Below are positions 40,901-49,149 of a stretch of DNA of 64,000 bases, piece by piece. The stretch's first letter is position 1; every line of letters begins with the position of its first letter. The DNA is from Desulforamulus profundi (GTDB taxonomy: Bacteria; Bacillota_B; Desulfotomaculia; Desulfotomaculales; Desulfotomaculaceae): positions 1 to 64,000 of the forward strand of contig NZ_AWQQ01000067.1 in NCBI RefSeq assembly GCF_002607855.1, given 5' to 3'. A program made the translations under genes and the position numbers. The notes below the pieces were generated by a model that was given only the letters and a program-made list of their open reading frames with translations, searched no databases and had not been told where the DNA came from.

Positions 40901-41225
40901 CACCCGGGGCACCGCTGAATTCTTAAAGCAGCACGGCATAGAAGTAGAGGCCGTCAACAAAGTGGGCGAGGGCGGAGAAACCATTGTCGACCTGATTAAG
41001 GCCAATAAAATAAATTTAGTCATCAATACCATCAGCCGGGGCAAAGAACCCCAGCGGGACGGCTTTAAAATCCGCCGTTCGGCAGTGGAACACGGCATCC
41101 CCTGCCTGACCTCCATGGATACCGCCTGGGCCATGCTGGAGGTGCTCTACGGCATTCAGGAAGGCGAAGTACCCGATTTAATCCCCCTCCAGAACTACAT
41201 CGACAAACGGCAGGAGCTCAAATAA
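37996..41225 (+). CDS. carB: Carbamoyl-phosphate synthase large subunit (frameshifted)
   Basis: CarB makes carbamoyl phosphate from bicarbonate, ammonia and two ATP. It has two homologous ATP-grasp halves: the first from [22 protein letters not shown], the second from [21 protein letters not shown] (near 555). Each has an allosteric or oligomerisation part between, and a C-terminal MGS-like regulatory domain ([15 protein letters not shown], near 950) that binds UMP or other effectors. The frame breaks at about 38709; one C added (GACCGG to GACCCGG) restores [21 protein letters not shown]. The repaired length is about 1,077 residues, typical. ATG 37996 after GGGAGG. Confidence 0.96.
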
Positions 41226-41265
41226 CTTAATAACAGGGTACCCGGTACCCTGTTATTAAGTTATT
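41221..41265. repeat. Perfect 22-bp inverted repeat at the carB stop codon
   Basis: Left arm 41221-41242 starts AATAACTTAATAAC and ends GGGTACC; right arm 41244-41265 is its exact reverse complement; one base separates them. The carB stop lies in the left arm. There is no T-run, so it is not a plain terminator. It may act as an mRNA-processing or stabilising hairpin between carB and pyrK. Confidence 0.85.
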
Positions 41266-41362
41266 GGTTTGAGTATAGGTTCTTGCCAATGCTGGCATAA
41301 AAAGGGTAAACTTAAGACATATTGTTGAGAAAAAGGTTCACGGAAGGTTTGGAGGGTTGTCT

Positions 41363-42151
41363 ATGTCCAAGGTGATGGACGCCAAGGTCATGGCGGTATT
41401 TACGGTGGCGCCGGATACCTACTATATGGAGTTGGAAGCTCCGGAGATTGCCCGGCTGGCTGTGCCAGGCCAATTTGTGCATGTGCGCAGCAGCGATTCT
41501 CAAGACCCGCTGCTGCGCAGGCCTATTTCCATTCACATGGTCAGCCGCCCCAAGGGTGTTCTGGCCCTCCTGTTCCGGGTGGTGGGCAAGGGTACGGAAC
41601 TGCTGGCCCAAAAGAAAACCGGCGACAGGGTCAACATTATGGGACCGCTGGGCCGGGGTTTCACCCTGCCGCTGCCGGGTTCCCGGGTGGCGGTGGCAGC
41701 CGGCGGCATCGGTGCGGCGCCCATGGTGTTCCTGGTGCAGGAACTGGCCAACATGAAGTGCCAGGTCACCGTTTACCTGGGGGCCAGGGATAAAAAGAGC
41801 CTGCTCTGTGACGGTCAGTTTGTCCAAATGGAAGCCGAAGTGGTCATTGCCACCGATGACGGCTCCATGGGCTTTAAGGGAACGGTGCCGGAACTGATGC
41901 GGCGTCACAGTGACTGGCGAAGAACGGCCATGACCTACATGTGCGGTCCCAAAGGAATGATGAAGGAAATCTCGGCTATGCTGGCGGAGGCCGATGTGCC
42001 CGGTGAAGTGTCCCTGGAAGAAAATATGGGCTGCGGGGTGGGTGCCTGCCTTTCCTGTGCCGTGAAGATTACCCACCACGGGCAAGTCACCAACAAGAGA
42101 GTTTGCGCCGACGGCCCGGTATTTCCATCCTGGCAGGTGGTGTGGGAGTGA
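41363..42151 (+). CDS. pyrK: Dihydroorotate dehydrogenase electron-transfer subunit PyrK
   Basis: PyrK carries FAD and a [2Fe-2S] cluster and passes electrons from PyrD to NAD+. It has about 262 residues. The FAD-binding barrel has [12 protein letters not shown] near 50-62, the nucleotide domain has [20 protein letters not shown] near 105, and the cluster ligands are in [14 protein letters not shown] and a later [11 protein letters not shown] 41363 after GGAGGG. Its end overlaps pyrD. This pairing defines a class 1B, NAD-dependent dihydroorotate dehydrogenase. Intact. Confidence 0.95.
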   Translation: MSKVMDAKVMAVFTVAPDTYYMELEAPEIARLAVPGQFVHVRSSDSQDPLLRRPISIHMVSRPKGVLALLFRVVGKGTELLAQKKTGDRVNIMGPLGRGFTLPLPGSRVAVAAGGIGAAPMVFLVQELANMKCQVTVYLGARDKKSLLCDGQFVQMEAEVVIATDDGSMGFKGTVPELMRRHSDWRRTAMTYMCGPKGMMKEISAMLAEADVPGEVSLEENMGCGVGACLSCAVKITHHGQVTNKRVCADGPVFPSWQVVWE

Positions 42152-43062
42152 GACCGAATTTAGGTGTAACGATCGGCAGTATCAATATGAAAAACCCTGT
42201 CACCACAGCTTCCGGCACCTTTGGTTTCGGACAGGAGTACGGGCCCTATGTGGATATCAACCGGCTGGGCGCCATCGTTGTCAAGGGGACGACCCTGGAG
42301 CCGAGGGAAGGCAATGCCACTCCGCGGCTGGTGGAAACCCCCTCAGGGATCCTTAATTCCATCGGGCTGCAAAATCCCGGGGCGGACTATTTAATCGAAC
42401 ATTATGCACCTTATTTTCAAACGCTGCAGACCAACGTCATTGTAAACATCTCCGGCTGCACCGTGGAAGAATACGCCGAGCTGGCGGCCAAGCTGGACGG
42501 CGTGCCGGGTATTGCCGGGCTGGAGGTGAATATCTCCTGCCCCAATGTGAAAAAGGGCGGCATGGCCTTTGGCGGTGACGCGGCCACGGCCGCTGAAGTG
42601 ACGAAGGCTGTCAAACAGGCCACCGGTTTACCGGTGATTGTGAAGCTGTCCCCCAATGTTACCGATATCGCAGAAATCGCCAGGGCAGTGGAAGCAGCCG
42701 GGGCGGACGGTCTGTCGGTGATCAACACCCTGCTGGGCATGGCCATTGATGTGCGGAAGAGGAAGCCTGTTTTAGGCAATATCCTGGGCGGTCTCTCCGG
42801 CCCGGCAGTCAAGCCGGTGGCGGTGAGGGCGGTTTGGCAGGTATACAAAGCGGTGAAACTTCCCATCATCGGCATGGGCGGCATTATGACCGCCGAAGAT
42901 GCCCTGGAGTTCATTCTGGCCGGGGCTGCAGCAGTGGCAGTGGGAACTGCCAACTTTATTAATCCCCGGGCCACTTTGGATGTGCTTGAGGGGATCGAGG
43001 CATATTTAACGGAAAACGGTGTAGAGGATATTAAAGAACTGGTGGGAGCGGCACACAGGTAA
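42142..43062 (+). CDS. pyrD: Dihydroorotate dehydrogenase catalytic subunit PyrD (class 1B)
   Basis: PyrD oxidises dihydroorotate to orotate with FMN. It has about 306 residues, a TIM barrel. Features: [21 protein letters not shown] near 14-34, the active-site region [18 protein letters not shown] and [11 protein letters not shown] (the cysteine base is in this region in class 1B), and [27 protein letters not shown] at the FMN phosphate site. The start is GTG 42142 or 42148, both overlapping pyrK. A long upstream reading to 42103 is inside pyrK and unlikely. Intact. Confidence 0.95.
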   Translation: MGVRPNLGVTIGSINMKNPVTTASGTFGFGQEYGPYVDINRLGAIVVKGTTLEPREGNATPRLVETPSGILNSIGLQNPGADYLIEHYAPYFQTLQTNVIVNISGCTVEEYAELAAKLDGVPGIAGLEVNISCPNVKKGGMAFGGDAATAAEVTKAVKQATGLPVIVKLSPNVTDIAEIARAVEAAGADGLSVINTLLGMAIDVRKRKPVLGNILGGLSGPAVKPVAVRAVWQVYKAVKLPIIGMGGIMTAEDALEFILAGAAAVAVGTANFINPRATLDVLEGIEAYLTENGVEDIKELVGAAHR

Positions 43063-43124
43063 ATACTACATCTATAAAAATAATTGGGTATGGGAAAAGG
43101 TACAGTACTTAAATCCTATGGAAT

Positions 43125-43371
43125 TTAGTCTTGTTCTCTTAGTTCCCTTACCCACTGGTAAATGGAATCAGGTGTAGAAAACTCGGGATAATCCACTTCA
43201 TTAAATTGCGCCTGCTGAATTCATAATGGCCTTCTTCTGTTTGATTTTGACAAATTCTTTACGGACTGCCTTAATGATAAAGTCAGTTTTTTGATCTCCG
43301 CAGATATATTTATTTAATTCTTCCTGCAGGTCATCAGGGAACTCAATTAGTATAAGCCGAGTTTTATCCAT
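43125..43371 (-). CDS. Small antitoxin-like (ribbon-helix-helix type?) protein, frameshifted
   Basis: This minus-strand gene lies between pyrD and pyrF. The ATG at 43371 has GAAGGAAG upstream and opens MDKTRLILIEFPDDLQEELN. A basic helix TDFIIKAVRKEFVKIKQKK follows, reminiscent of ribbon-helix-helix antitoxins. The frame stops after residue 56. Adding one C at about 43217 (TTCAGC to TTCCAGC) continues as QQAQFNEVDYPEFSTPDSIYQWVRELREQD, about 82 residues in all. That acidic tail fits an antitoxin's toxin-binding end. No toxin gene is adjacent. Family assignment is tentative. Confidence 0.6.
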
Positions 43372-43447
43372 GCTTCCTTCTCATCAGGCATTTTTATAAA
43401 GTATACCAGCAATAGGAAGTTGGCAAAATCCCTATTTTGGAGGATTT

Positions 43448-44184
43448 ATGAATCAAAAACTTACTTTAGCCAAAGAAAAACTCATCGTTGCCCTTGATGT
43501 TGATACCGCTGAAAAAGCGCTGGATTTGGTGAAAAAGCTATCTTCCCATGCGGGCATGTTTAAAGTGGGGATGCAGCTTTTTTACAACGCAGGTCCCGAT
43601 GTGGTGCGGCGGATCAAGGAACAGGGAGTCAAGGTTTTTCTGGATTTGAAGCTGCATGACATTCCCAACACCGTGGGACAGGCAGCCCGTGCGCTGGCGG
43701 GTCTGGGGGCGGATATCATCAATGTCCATGCCGCCGGCGGGTCAGCTATGATGCAGCTGCCGCCGGGGCAGTGAGGGAGAGGGCGGCCGCCCTCGGTCTG
43801 CCGGCTCCCCTTGTCATCTCCGTCACCGTGTTAACCAGCATCGACCGGCCTGCCTTTCAGCAGGAGTTGGGGTTCCCCGGCGAGATTCAGGAAAAGGTCC
43901 GGGCCTGGGCCGTCCTGACCAAGGAAGCGGGTTTGGACGGGGTGGTGGCATCTCCCAAAGAGACCGCCGTTATACGGGAAGCCTGCGGTGATGATTTTAA
44001 AATTATCACCCCCGGCATTCGACCGGCCTGGTCGGTTTCCGGCGACCAAAGGCGGATTATGACACCGGGCGAGGCCATTGGTCAGGGGGCCAGTTACCTG
44101 GTGGTGGGCCGTCCCATCACCGGCGCCGGTGACCCGGCTGCGGCCGCCCAAAAAATACTTTCTGAAATGGCCGAGGGATTGTAA
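43448..44184 (+). CDS. pyrF: Orotidine 5'-phosphate decarboxylase (frameshifted)
   Basis: PyrF makes UMP from OMP. It has about 245 residues after repair. The catalytic motif FLDLKLHDIPNTVGQAARAL (Asp-x-Lys-x-x-Asp, near 62-80) is intact, as is the phosphate-binding end GDQRRIMTPGEAIGQGASYLVVGRPI. The frame breaks at about 43755; one base added (CAGCTGCC to CAGGCTGCC) gives HAAGGSAMMQAAAGAVRERAAALG. ATG 43448 after GGAGG. It is followed at once by lspA, whose ATG directly abuts the pyrF stop. Confidence 0.95.
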
Positions 44185-44634
44185 ATGGTTCGGTTTGTGA
44201 TTGTCCTTGTTATGACGGCTTTTATCGACCTGTATGTCAAATTCATTGTGATGAACAAAATGGTTGAGGGAGAATCCATCCCCATCTGGCCGGGTGTCTT
44301 TCACCTGACCTACATTCAAAACCCCGGCGCTGCCTTCGGCATGCTGGCCGGGAAAACCTGGTTTTTTGTGGGGATTACCGCCCTGGTGCTGGTGGGGATG
44401 GCGGTGAGCTACCGCTGGATCAACCAGGCCGGACCTCTTTATCACTGGGCCTTGGGGCTGGTGGCCGGAGGAGCTGTGGGCAACCTGGTGGACCGCATTC
44501 GCTACACCAAGGTCATTGACTTTCTGGATTTTCGGGTCTGGCCGGTGTTTAACCTGGCTGACACCGCCATCTGCATCGGCGTGGGATTGATCCTGCTGGA
44601 TGCCTTCCGGGAGTTCCGAAGGGAGAAGGGTTAA
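44185..44634 (+). CDS. lspA: Lipoprotein signal peptidase (signal peptidase II)
   Basis: LspA cleaves the signal peptide of lipoproteins in the membrane. The 149 residues have four spans. Family motifs are visible: D-x-x-x-K in IDLYVKFIVMNKM (near 12), NPGAAFGMLAG near 50, GAVGNLVDRIRY with a catalytic Asp near 102, and VFNLADTAICIG with the second Asp near 122. Its start abuts the pyrF stop, so it is co-translated within the pyr operon, not next to its common partner rluD. Intact. Confidence 0.94.
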   Translation: MVRFVIVLVMTAFIDLYVKFIVMNKMVEGESIPIWPGVFHLTYIQNPGAAFGMLAGKTWFFVGITALVLVGMAVSYRWINQAGPLYHWALGLVAGGAVGNLVDRIRYTKVIDFLDFRVWPVFNLADTAICIGVGLILLDAFREFRREKG

Positions 44635-44788
44635 CCATAATAATATTTATGTAAACACTGCTTGACGGACCGACTTTTCGGAACGGGTAAACCTTTGAGA
44701 AGAGGGTAATGGTAAGTGATATAAATGTTTTACGGGTAAAATCCTATTTATATGGAACGGTCTCATTCTAAACAACGGGAGTGTTACT

Positions 44789-45361
44789 ATGACCAGGGAA
44801 GAAATTATTGATATTTTTACCAAAACAGGGGCCATGCTGACGGGGCATTTCCGGTTGACGTCCGGCAAGCACAGCAACCGCTACTTCCAGTGTGCCCAGG
44901 TGCTCCAGTACCCTCACTACACGGAACGGCTTTGTCAAGAAATTGCCCGGCGTTTTAAGGATCAGGGAGTGGAGACTGTGATAGGCCCGGCCATGGGCGG
45001 CATTCTGGTCTCCTATGAGGTGGCACGGGCGCTGGGTGTACGCAGCCTGTTTACTGAAAGAGAAAACGGCAAAATGGCTCTCAGGCGTAATTTTACCATT
45101 GCCCCGGGTGAAAGGGTGCTGGTGGTGGAGGATGTCATTACCACCGGTGGTTCGGTGGCTGAAGTGATTGAGCTGGTGCGCGGTCTCGGTGGTGAGGTGG
45201 TGGGCGCCGGGGTTCTGGTGGACCGCAGCTATGGCAAAGCGGACCTGGGGGTAAGAACCGAAGCCCTGCTGACGGTTTCGGTGGAAACCTTTGAACCCGA
45301 TCACTGCCCTCTTTGTGCCGAAGGCACGCCTGCCATAAAACCCGGCAGCCGCCAGGTGTAG
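44789..45361 (+). CDS. pyrE: Orotate phosphoribosyltransferase
   Basis: PyrE joins orotate to PRPP, giving OMP. The 190 residues are normal. It opens MTREEIIDIFTKTGAMLTGHFRLTSGKHSNRY, with the PRPP loop RVLVVEDVITTGGSVAEVIE near 110-129. The C-terminal CPLCAEGTPAIKPGS is typical of the longer form. It lies 154 bp after lspA, with the ribosome site CGGGAGTG, and a terminator follows. No PyrR motif is seen directly in front of it, so it probably follows the operon promoter. Confidence 0.95.
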   Translation: MTREEIIDIFTKTGAMLTGHFRLTSGKHSNRYFQCAQVLQYPHYTERLCQEIARRFKDQGVETVIGPAMGGILVSYEVARALGVRSLFTERENGKMALRRNFTIAPGERVLVVEDVITTGGSVAEVIELVRGLGGEVVGAGVLVDRSYGKADLGVRTEALLTVSVETFEPDHCPLCAEGTPAIKPGSRQV

Positions 45362-45377
45362 GCAAGAAATTAAAAAT

Positions 45378-45420
45378 AAAACTCCCCTGATTGGCGCATG
45401 CTATGGGGGAGTTTTTTATA
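45378..45420 (+). terminator. Terminator of the pyr operon
   Basis: AAACTCCCC pairs with GGGGGAGTTT across a loop containing GCATGC, followed by TTTTTATA. Confidence 0.9.
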
Positions 45421-45451
45421 TTCCGGTTTTTTAATTTATGGAGGGGTGACA

Positions 45452-46924
45452 ATGCCAGAGACCAAAAGGATTCTTTATATTGTAATTGATTCGTTTCACC
45501 CCAGGGCATTGGAACACTGCCGCCGGCAGGGTAAACTTCCCGCCTTGTCCTTTCTTATTGAAAACGGTTCTTTAGATAACCACTGTATTTCCAACTTTCC
45601 TACCATGACCCCTGCCTGTACCAGCACCCTGTCCACCGGAGCACCGCCTTCGCTGCATACCATCCCGGGCATTGTCTGGTATCACCGGGGAGAAAGACGG
45701 ATTGTCGACTATAATTCAAGGTTGTTGTCCGTTTTAAAAAGGGGACTGCAGCAGGCTGTGCGGGATTTTGTTTTTAACCTGAACCACAAGCAGCTCAGTT
45801 GGGAAGTACGGACCGTCTATGAAGACCTGGAAGCCAGGGGGCTTTACACCGCTGCGGTGAACCCGTTTTTTTACCGGGGGAACACAGAATATCCGGCACA
45901 CATTCCCTTTATCTTAAAGCTTCTTACTCTTTTTGAACTGGAGGACATGAGGATTTTCGGACCCAAAGGCCTTTCCCTGGGCCAGTTGTACCAACCGCCC
46001 GGCACCTTACGGCAAACCATCAAGGATATACGGTACTGGCGAAAGTTTGGTGTTAACGACAAGTTCTCCATCAGGGCGGTGGAATGGTTCTTACAGCAAG
46101 AACAGCGTCCGGATTTGTTAACGGTGTATTTTCCGGATACCGACAACCTGTCCCATTCGCAAAATGCCGACTGTTGTGAGCCGTGTTTAACCAGAATTGA
46201 TAAAAAAATAACTGATATTCTTAATTGTTTCCCCAGTTGGGAAAAGGTACTGGAAGAATTTGTCATTATTCTGGTGGGTGACCATGCCCAGTCAACGCTG
46301 GAAAAAGGCAAAAAGGCCCTCATAAAGGTTCCTCAACGGCTGGAAATGTACACACAGGCCAAAACCGGTGAAGAAAACATCGAAGAGAAGGATATCGCCA
46401 TTTGTTCCAATGAACGCATGGCTTATATCTACATTTTGCGCTACCGACCGGGCATGAGAAGAAATATGGTAAAGTGCCTGCTGCAGGAACCGCAGGTGGA
46501 TCAGGTAATTTGGAAGGAGGACCCGTGGTACCATGTGGAAACCGAAAGGGGTGCTCTGTCGTTCCGAAAGGGAGGAAACTATCGGGATGAATATGGGAAC
46601 CAGTGGGATGTATCCGGGGAGAAGGCAGCGTTGGATATGATTTTAGAAGAGAACCAAATTCGGTATGGCCTGTATCCCAATGCCCTGGAACGCATCAGCC
46701 AGTGTTTGGACAATCCCAATGCCGGCGAACTGGTGGTGACGGCAAAGCCAGGCTATCTATTGGCAGGTGAGGGGGCGCCCTGGCGGCACGGCAAGGGCAG
46801 CCACGGGTCCCTCCATCGAGAGGACACGATGGTGCCCCTTATTATCAGCGGGACTTCTCAAAGAATCGAAAAGCCCCGGCTGGTTGATGTAGTCCCCTTT
46901 ATTAAATCCTTACTGCTAAAATAA
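45452..46924 (+). CDS. Alkaline phosphatase-superfamily phosphodiesterase
   Basis: This 490-residue protein has the metal-site layout of type-I phosphodiesterase / nucleotide pyrophosphatase enzymes. VIDSFHPRAL near 10 gives the first Asp. NFPTMTPACTSTLSTGAPPSLH near 45-66 carries the nucleophile Thr/Ser. YFPDTDNLSHSQ near 225 and VGDHAQS near 275 supply Asp and His ligands, and HGSLHRED near 450 gives the last His. No signal peptide or membrane span is seen. The substrate is unknown. ATG 45452 after GGAGGGG. Intact. It stands alone between two opposing genes. Confidence 0.85.
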   Translation: MPETKRILYIVIDSFHPRALEHCRRQGKLPALSFLIENGSLDNHCISNFPTMTPACTSTLSTGAPPSLHTIPGIVWYHRGERRIVDYNSRLLSVLKRGLQQAVRDFVFNLNHKQLSWEVRTVYEDLEARGLYTAAVNPFFYRGNTEYPAHIPFILKLLTLFELEDMRIFGPKGLSLGQLYQPPGTLRQTIKDIRYWRKFGVNDKFSIRAVEWFLQQEQRPDLLTVYFPDTDNLSHSQNADCCEPCLTRIDKKITDILNCFPSWEKVLEEFVIILVGDHAQSTLEKGKKALIKVPQRLEMYTQAKTGEENIEEKDIAICSNERMAYIYILRYRPGMRRNMVKCLLQEPQVDQVIWKEDPWYHVETERGALSFRKGGNYRDEYGNQWDVSGEKAALDMILEENQIRYGLYPNALERISQCLDNPNAGELVVTAKPGYLLAGEGAPWRHGKGSHGSLHREDTMVPLIISGTSQRIEKPRLVDVVPFIKSLLLK

Positions 46925-46985
46925 TAGCAAATATTCGTACAGGATTAGGTTAGTAGAAACAGAGGAAAGAGCTTACTCGTGCAGG

Positions 46986-47024
46986 CTTTTCTCACTTCTA
47001 ACCTCTTACTTCTCACTTCTCATA
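46986..47024. repeat. Dispersed TTCTCACTTCTAACC repeat near the end of rqc2
   Basis: TTTTCTCACTTCTAACCTCT is followed by TACTTCTCACTTCTCATAAG. This is the same sequence theme as at 21788, 33619 and 55829. It overlaps the minus-strand stop region of the next gene. Confidence 0.6.
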
Positions 47025-48787
47025 AGCTTATCCACCAGTTCCTCACTGGGGGTTACATAAAGGGTTCTTTGATTGTCATAAATTACCATACCCGGCTTGG
47101 CGCCTTTGGGCTTACGGACATGACGGCGCAGGGTGTAATCCACCGGCACTTTGCCGGACTGCCGTGCTTTGCTGAACCAGGCGGCCAGGGAAGCGGCCTC
47201 CAGCAGGGTTTGCTCGGGGACGTCAGGCCTCTGGTCGCACCGGATGATGACGTGGGAACCGGGGATATTCTTGGTATGCAGCCAGAGGTCCTCATCACCG
47301 GCAAGCCGCAGGGTAAGATAATCGTTTTGTTTGTTGTTCTTACCCACCAGGATGGTGTGGCCGTCAGAAGAGACAAAGGACAGTGGCTGAGGCCGGCTCT
47401 GTTCTTTTTTCGTTTTAGCACGGTCCTGCTGGGCTTTGGGCTTCAGGTAGGTTTGTTCTTCCAGTTCGCTGCGGATTTCCGTTAAGTCCTCCGTATCCAG
47501 GGCCTGCAGTACAGCGGTTTCCACCGCCTCCAGGTAGGCCAGTTCCGACTCCGCCTGCTCCAACTGAATCATAACCGCATCCCTGGTGTTTTTTGCCTTG
47601 AGATACTTTTTAAAATAGGCCTGGGCATTCTGAGAAGGGGTCATAGACGCGTCCATGGGAATGACCGTTTCCTGTCCCTCCGGGTCATAAAAGTTTTGCA
47701 CCTTTGCCTCGGACCCCTGTTCAATTTGATAGAGGTAGGCCGTCAGCAACTCACCGTAGACGCGGTAGATGTCTGCCTTCTCGGCAGTGTCCAGAGACTT
47801 CCGGTATACCGCCAATTTCTTTTTCAGACGGCTGATTTCCTTACGCACTGTTTGCAAGAGGGACTGGCGGTGTCCTTCCAGGAAGCGGAAACCGGTGATT
47901 TTTTCGTAGTAATGCTCCAAAATTCCGCTCATGCTGCCGCCTTCCCTGCGATGGGCCGCCACATGCGTAAGATTGACGGCGGCAAACTCCAGCGGCTGTC
48001 CCCGGCGGTCCAGCAGCAGGGTAGGTTCAAAGGTGCCTTCCTCAAGCATGGTGCTGACCCATTGCACCTGCCGCCAGAGCTGGGTCAATTCGTAGTCCCC
48101 GCAGTGCTCCAGCTGGTAGTCCGCAGGCAGCCCCGCACGGGTCACCATCTCCCGGCAGGTCTGGGGTCCCACCCCCGCAATCTTTTGCAGCAGGAAGCCG
48201 GCCACTTGGGCTTCTAAGTTACTGTCCATCATCTCCATGCGGAATTGCTCTTCCGACAGGGTACGGGGGTCCCGTTTGCCCTGTTCCGGCGGGGGCAGGT
48301 AGGGACGGTTGGGCAAAACTTCCCGGTAGCGGGAAACCGAATGGGAATAGCGGTGAATCCCGTCCACAATGGTATTGCTGTCCGGGTCCACCAGGAGAAT
48401 ATTGCTGTGTTTTCCCATCACTTCAATGATGAGAAGTTTCTCTCCGGGGCGACCCAGTTCATCCCGGGAGTCGATAGAGAACTTTAAGATCCGTTCCAGA
48501 CCTACCTGTTCCACTAAACGAATGCGCCCGCCTTCCAGATGCTTGCGCAGGACCATACAGAAAATCGGCGGGGACAGGGGATTGACATAGGAACAACCGG
48601 TTAAATGAACGCGGGCATCCCGGGCATCCGCCGAAAGAAGAAGCTTTTGTTTTCCTCTTTCCCTGGTATGGACCACCAGGATCATTTCACTGGGGCCGGG
48701 CTGTTGAATCTTTTCCACCCGGCCCCCTATCAATTGATCTGCCAGTTCCCGAGCAACGGCAGCCATCACTAAACCATCAAAGGCCAT
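47006..48787 (-). CDS. rqcH: Rqc2/FbpA homolog (NFACT family)
   Basis: Bacterial RqcH rescues stalled 50S subunits by adding alanine tails to nascent chains; older annotations call the family fibronectin-binding. The 593 residues start MAFDGLVMAAVARELADQLIGGRVEKI at ATG 48787, with GAGGAG upstream; the longer frame to 48931 lacks a ribosome site. The NFACT-N domain comes first, then helix-hairpin-helix segments, a long coiled coil (about 280-430), and the NFACT-R domain with DLWLHTKNIPGSHVIIR near 500-520. Intact. Confidence 0.93.
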   Translation of the reverse strand: MAFDGLVMAAVARELADQLIGGRVEKIQQPGPSEMILVVHTRERGKQKLLLSADARDARVHLTGCSYVNPLSPPIFCMVLRKHLEGGRIRLVEQVGLERILKFSIDSRDELGRPGEKLLIIEVMGKHSNILLVDPDSNTIVDGIHRYSHSVSRYREVLPNRPYLPPPEQGKRDPRTLSEEQFRMEMMDSNLEAQVAGFLLQKIAGVGPQTCREMVTRAGLPADYQLEHCGDYELTQLWRQVQWVSTMLEEGTFEPTLLLDRRGQPLEFAAVNLTHVAAHRREGGSMSGILEHYYEKITGFRFLEGHRQSLLQTVRKEISRLKKKLAVYRKSLDTAEKADIYRVYGELLTAYLYQIEQGSEAKVQNFYDPEGQETVIPMDASMTPSQNAQAYFKKYLKAKNTRDAVMIQLEQAESELAYLEAVETAVLQALDTEDLTEIRSELEEQTYLKPKAQQDRAKTKKEQSRPQPLSFVSSDGHTILVGKNNKQNDYLTLRLAGDEDLWLHTKNIPGSHVIIRCDQRPDVPEQTLLEAASLAAWFSKARQSGKVPVDYTLRRHVRKPKGAKPGMVIYDNQRTLYVTPSEELVDKLMRSEK

Positions 48788-48884
48788 AACATCTTCTCCT
48801 CTCACTCCTCTTATTTTAACGAACCGGGCATTCTGTGTCACTCTTAATTCTCCGGGGAAAAACATTTCAGCATCTACCCGGGGA

Positions 48885-48997
48885 GGTGCTATCGTTATCC
48901 ACCGTTCACTCCTGCTACGCACCGACAGCACTATGACTCACTCCCGGGCAAAACCGGGTCGCCTTCGACTCGCCGTCCTTGGCTCGGCGAAGGCTGG
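48885..48997. mobile_element. MITE-like inverted-repeat element, family 2, partial copy E
   Basis: It starts GGTGCTATCGTTATCC (48885-48900) and shares CGCACCGACAGCACTA and GACTCACTCC with the fuller copy at 54282-54520, along about 110 bp. The right inverted end is not found, so this seems to be the left half only. It lies in the 362-bp divergent region between rqc2 and the Ca2+ ATPase; nothing else is recognised there. Confidence 0.6.
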
Positions 48998-49149
48998 CGC
49001 AAATATTTCTCACAGAATTGTTTATCCAAAAACTGGGTCTTTTTTTGGGACAGGCAGAATAAATTTAAAAGAAGTACAAGCAATATCTTTTCTAGCCTGG
49101 CTGACAGCTAACGGCTATTAATAAAACCTGTTTTTGGAGGGGTGACACC

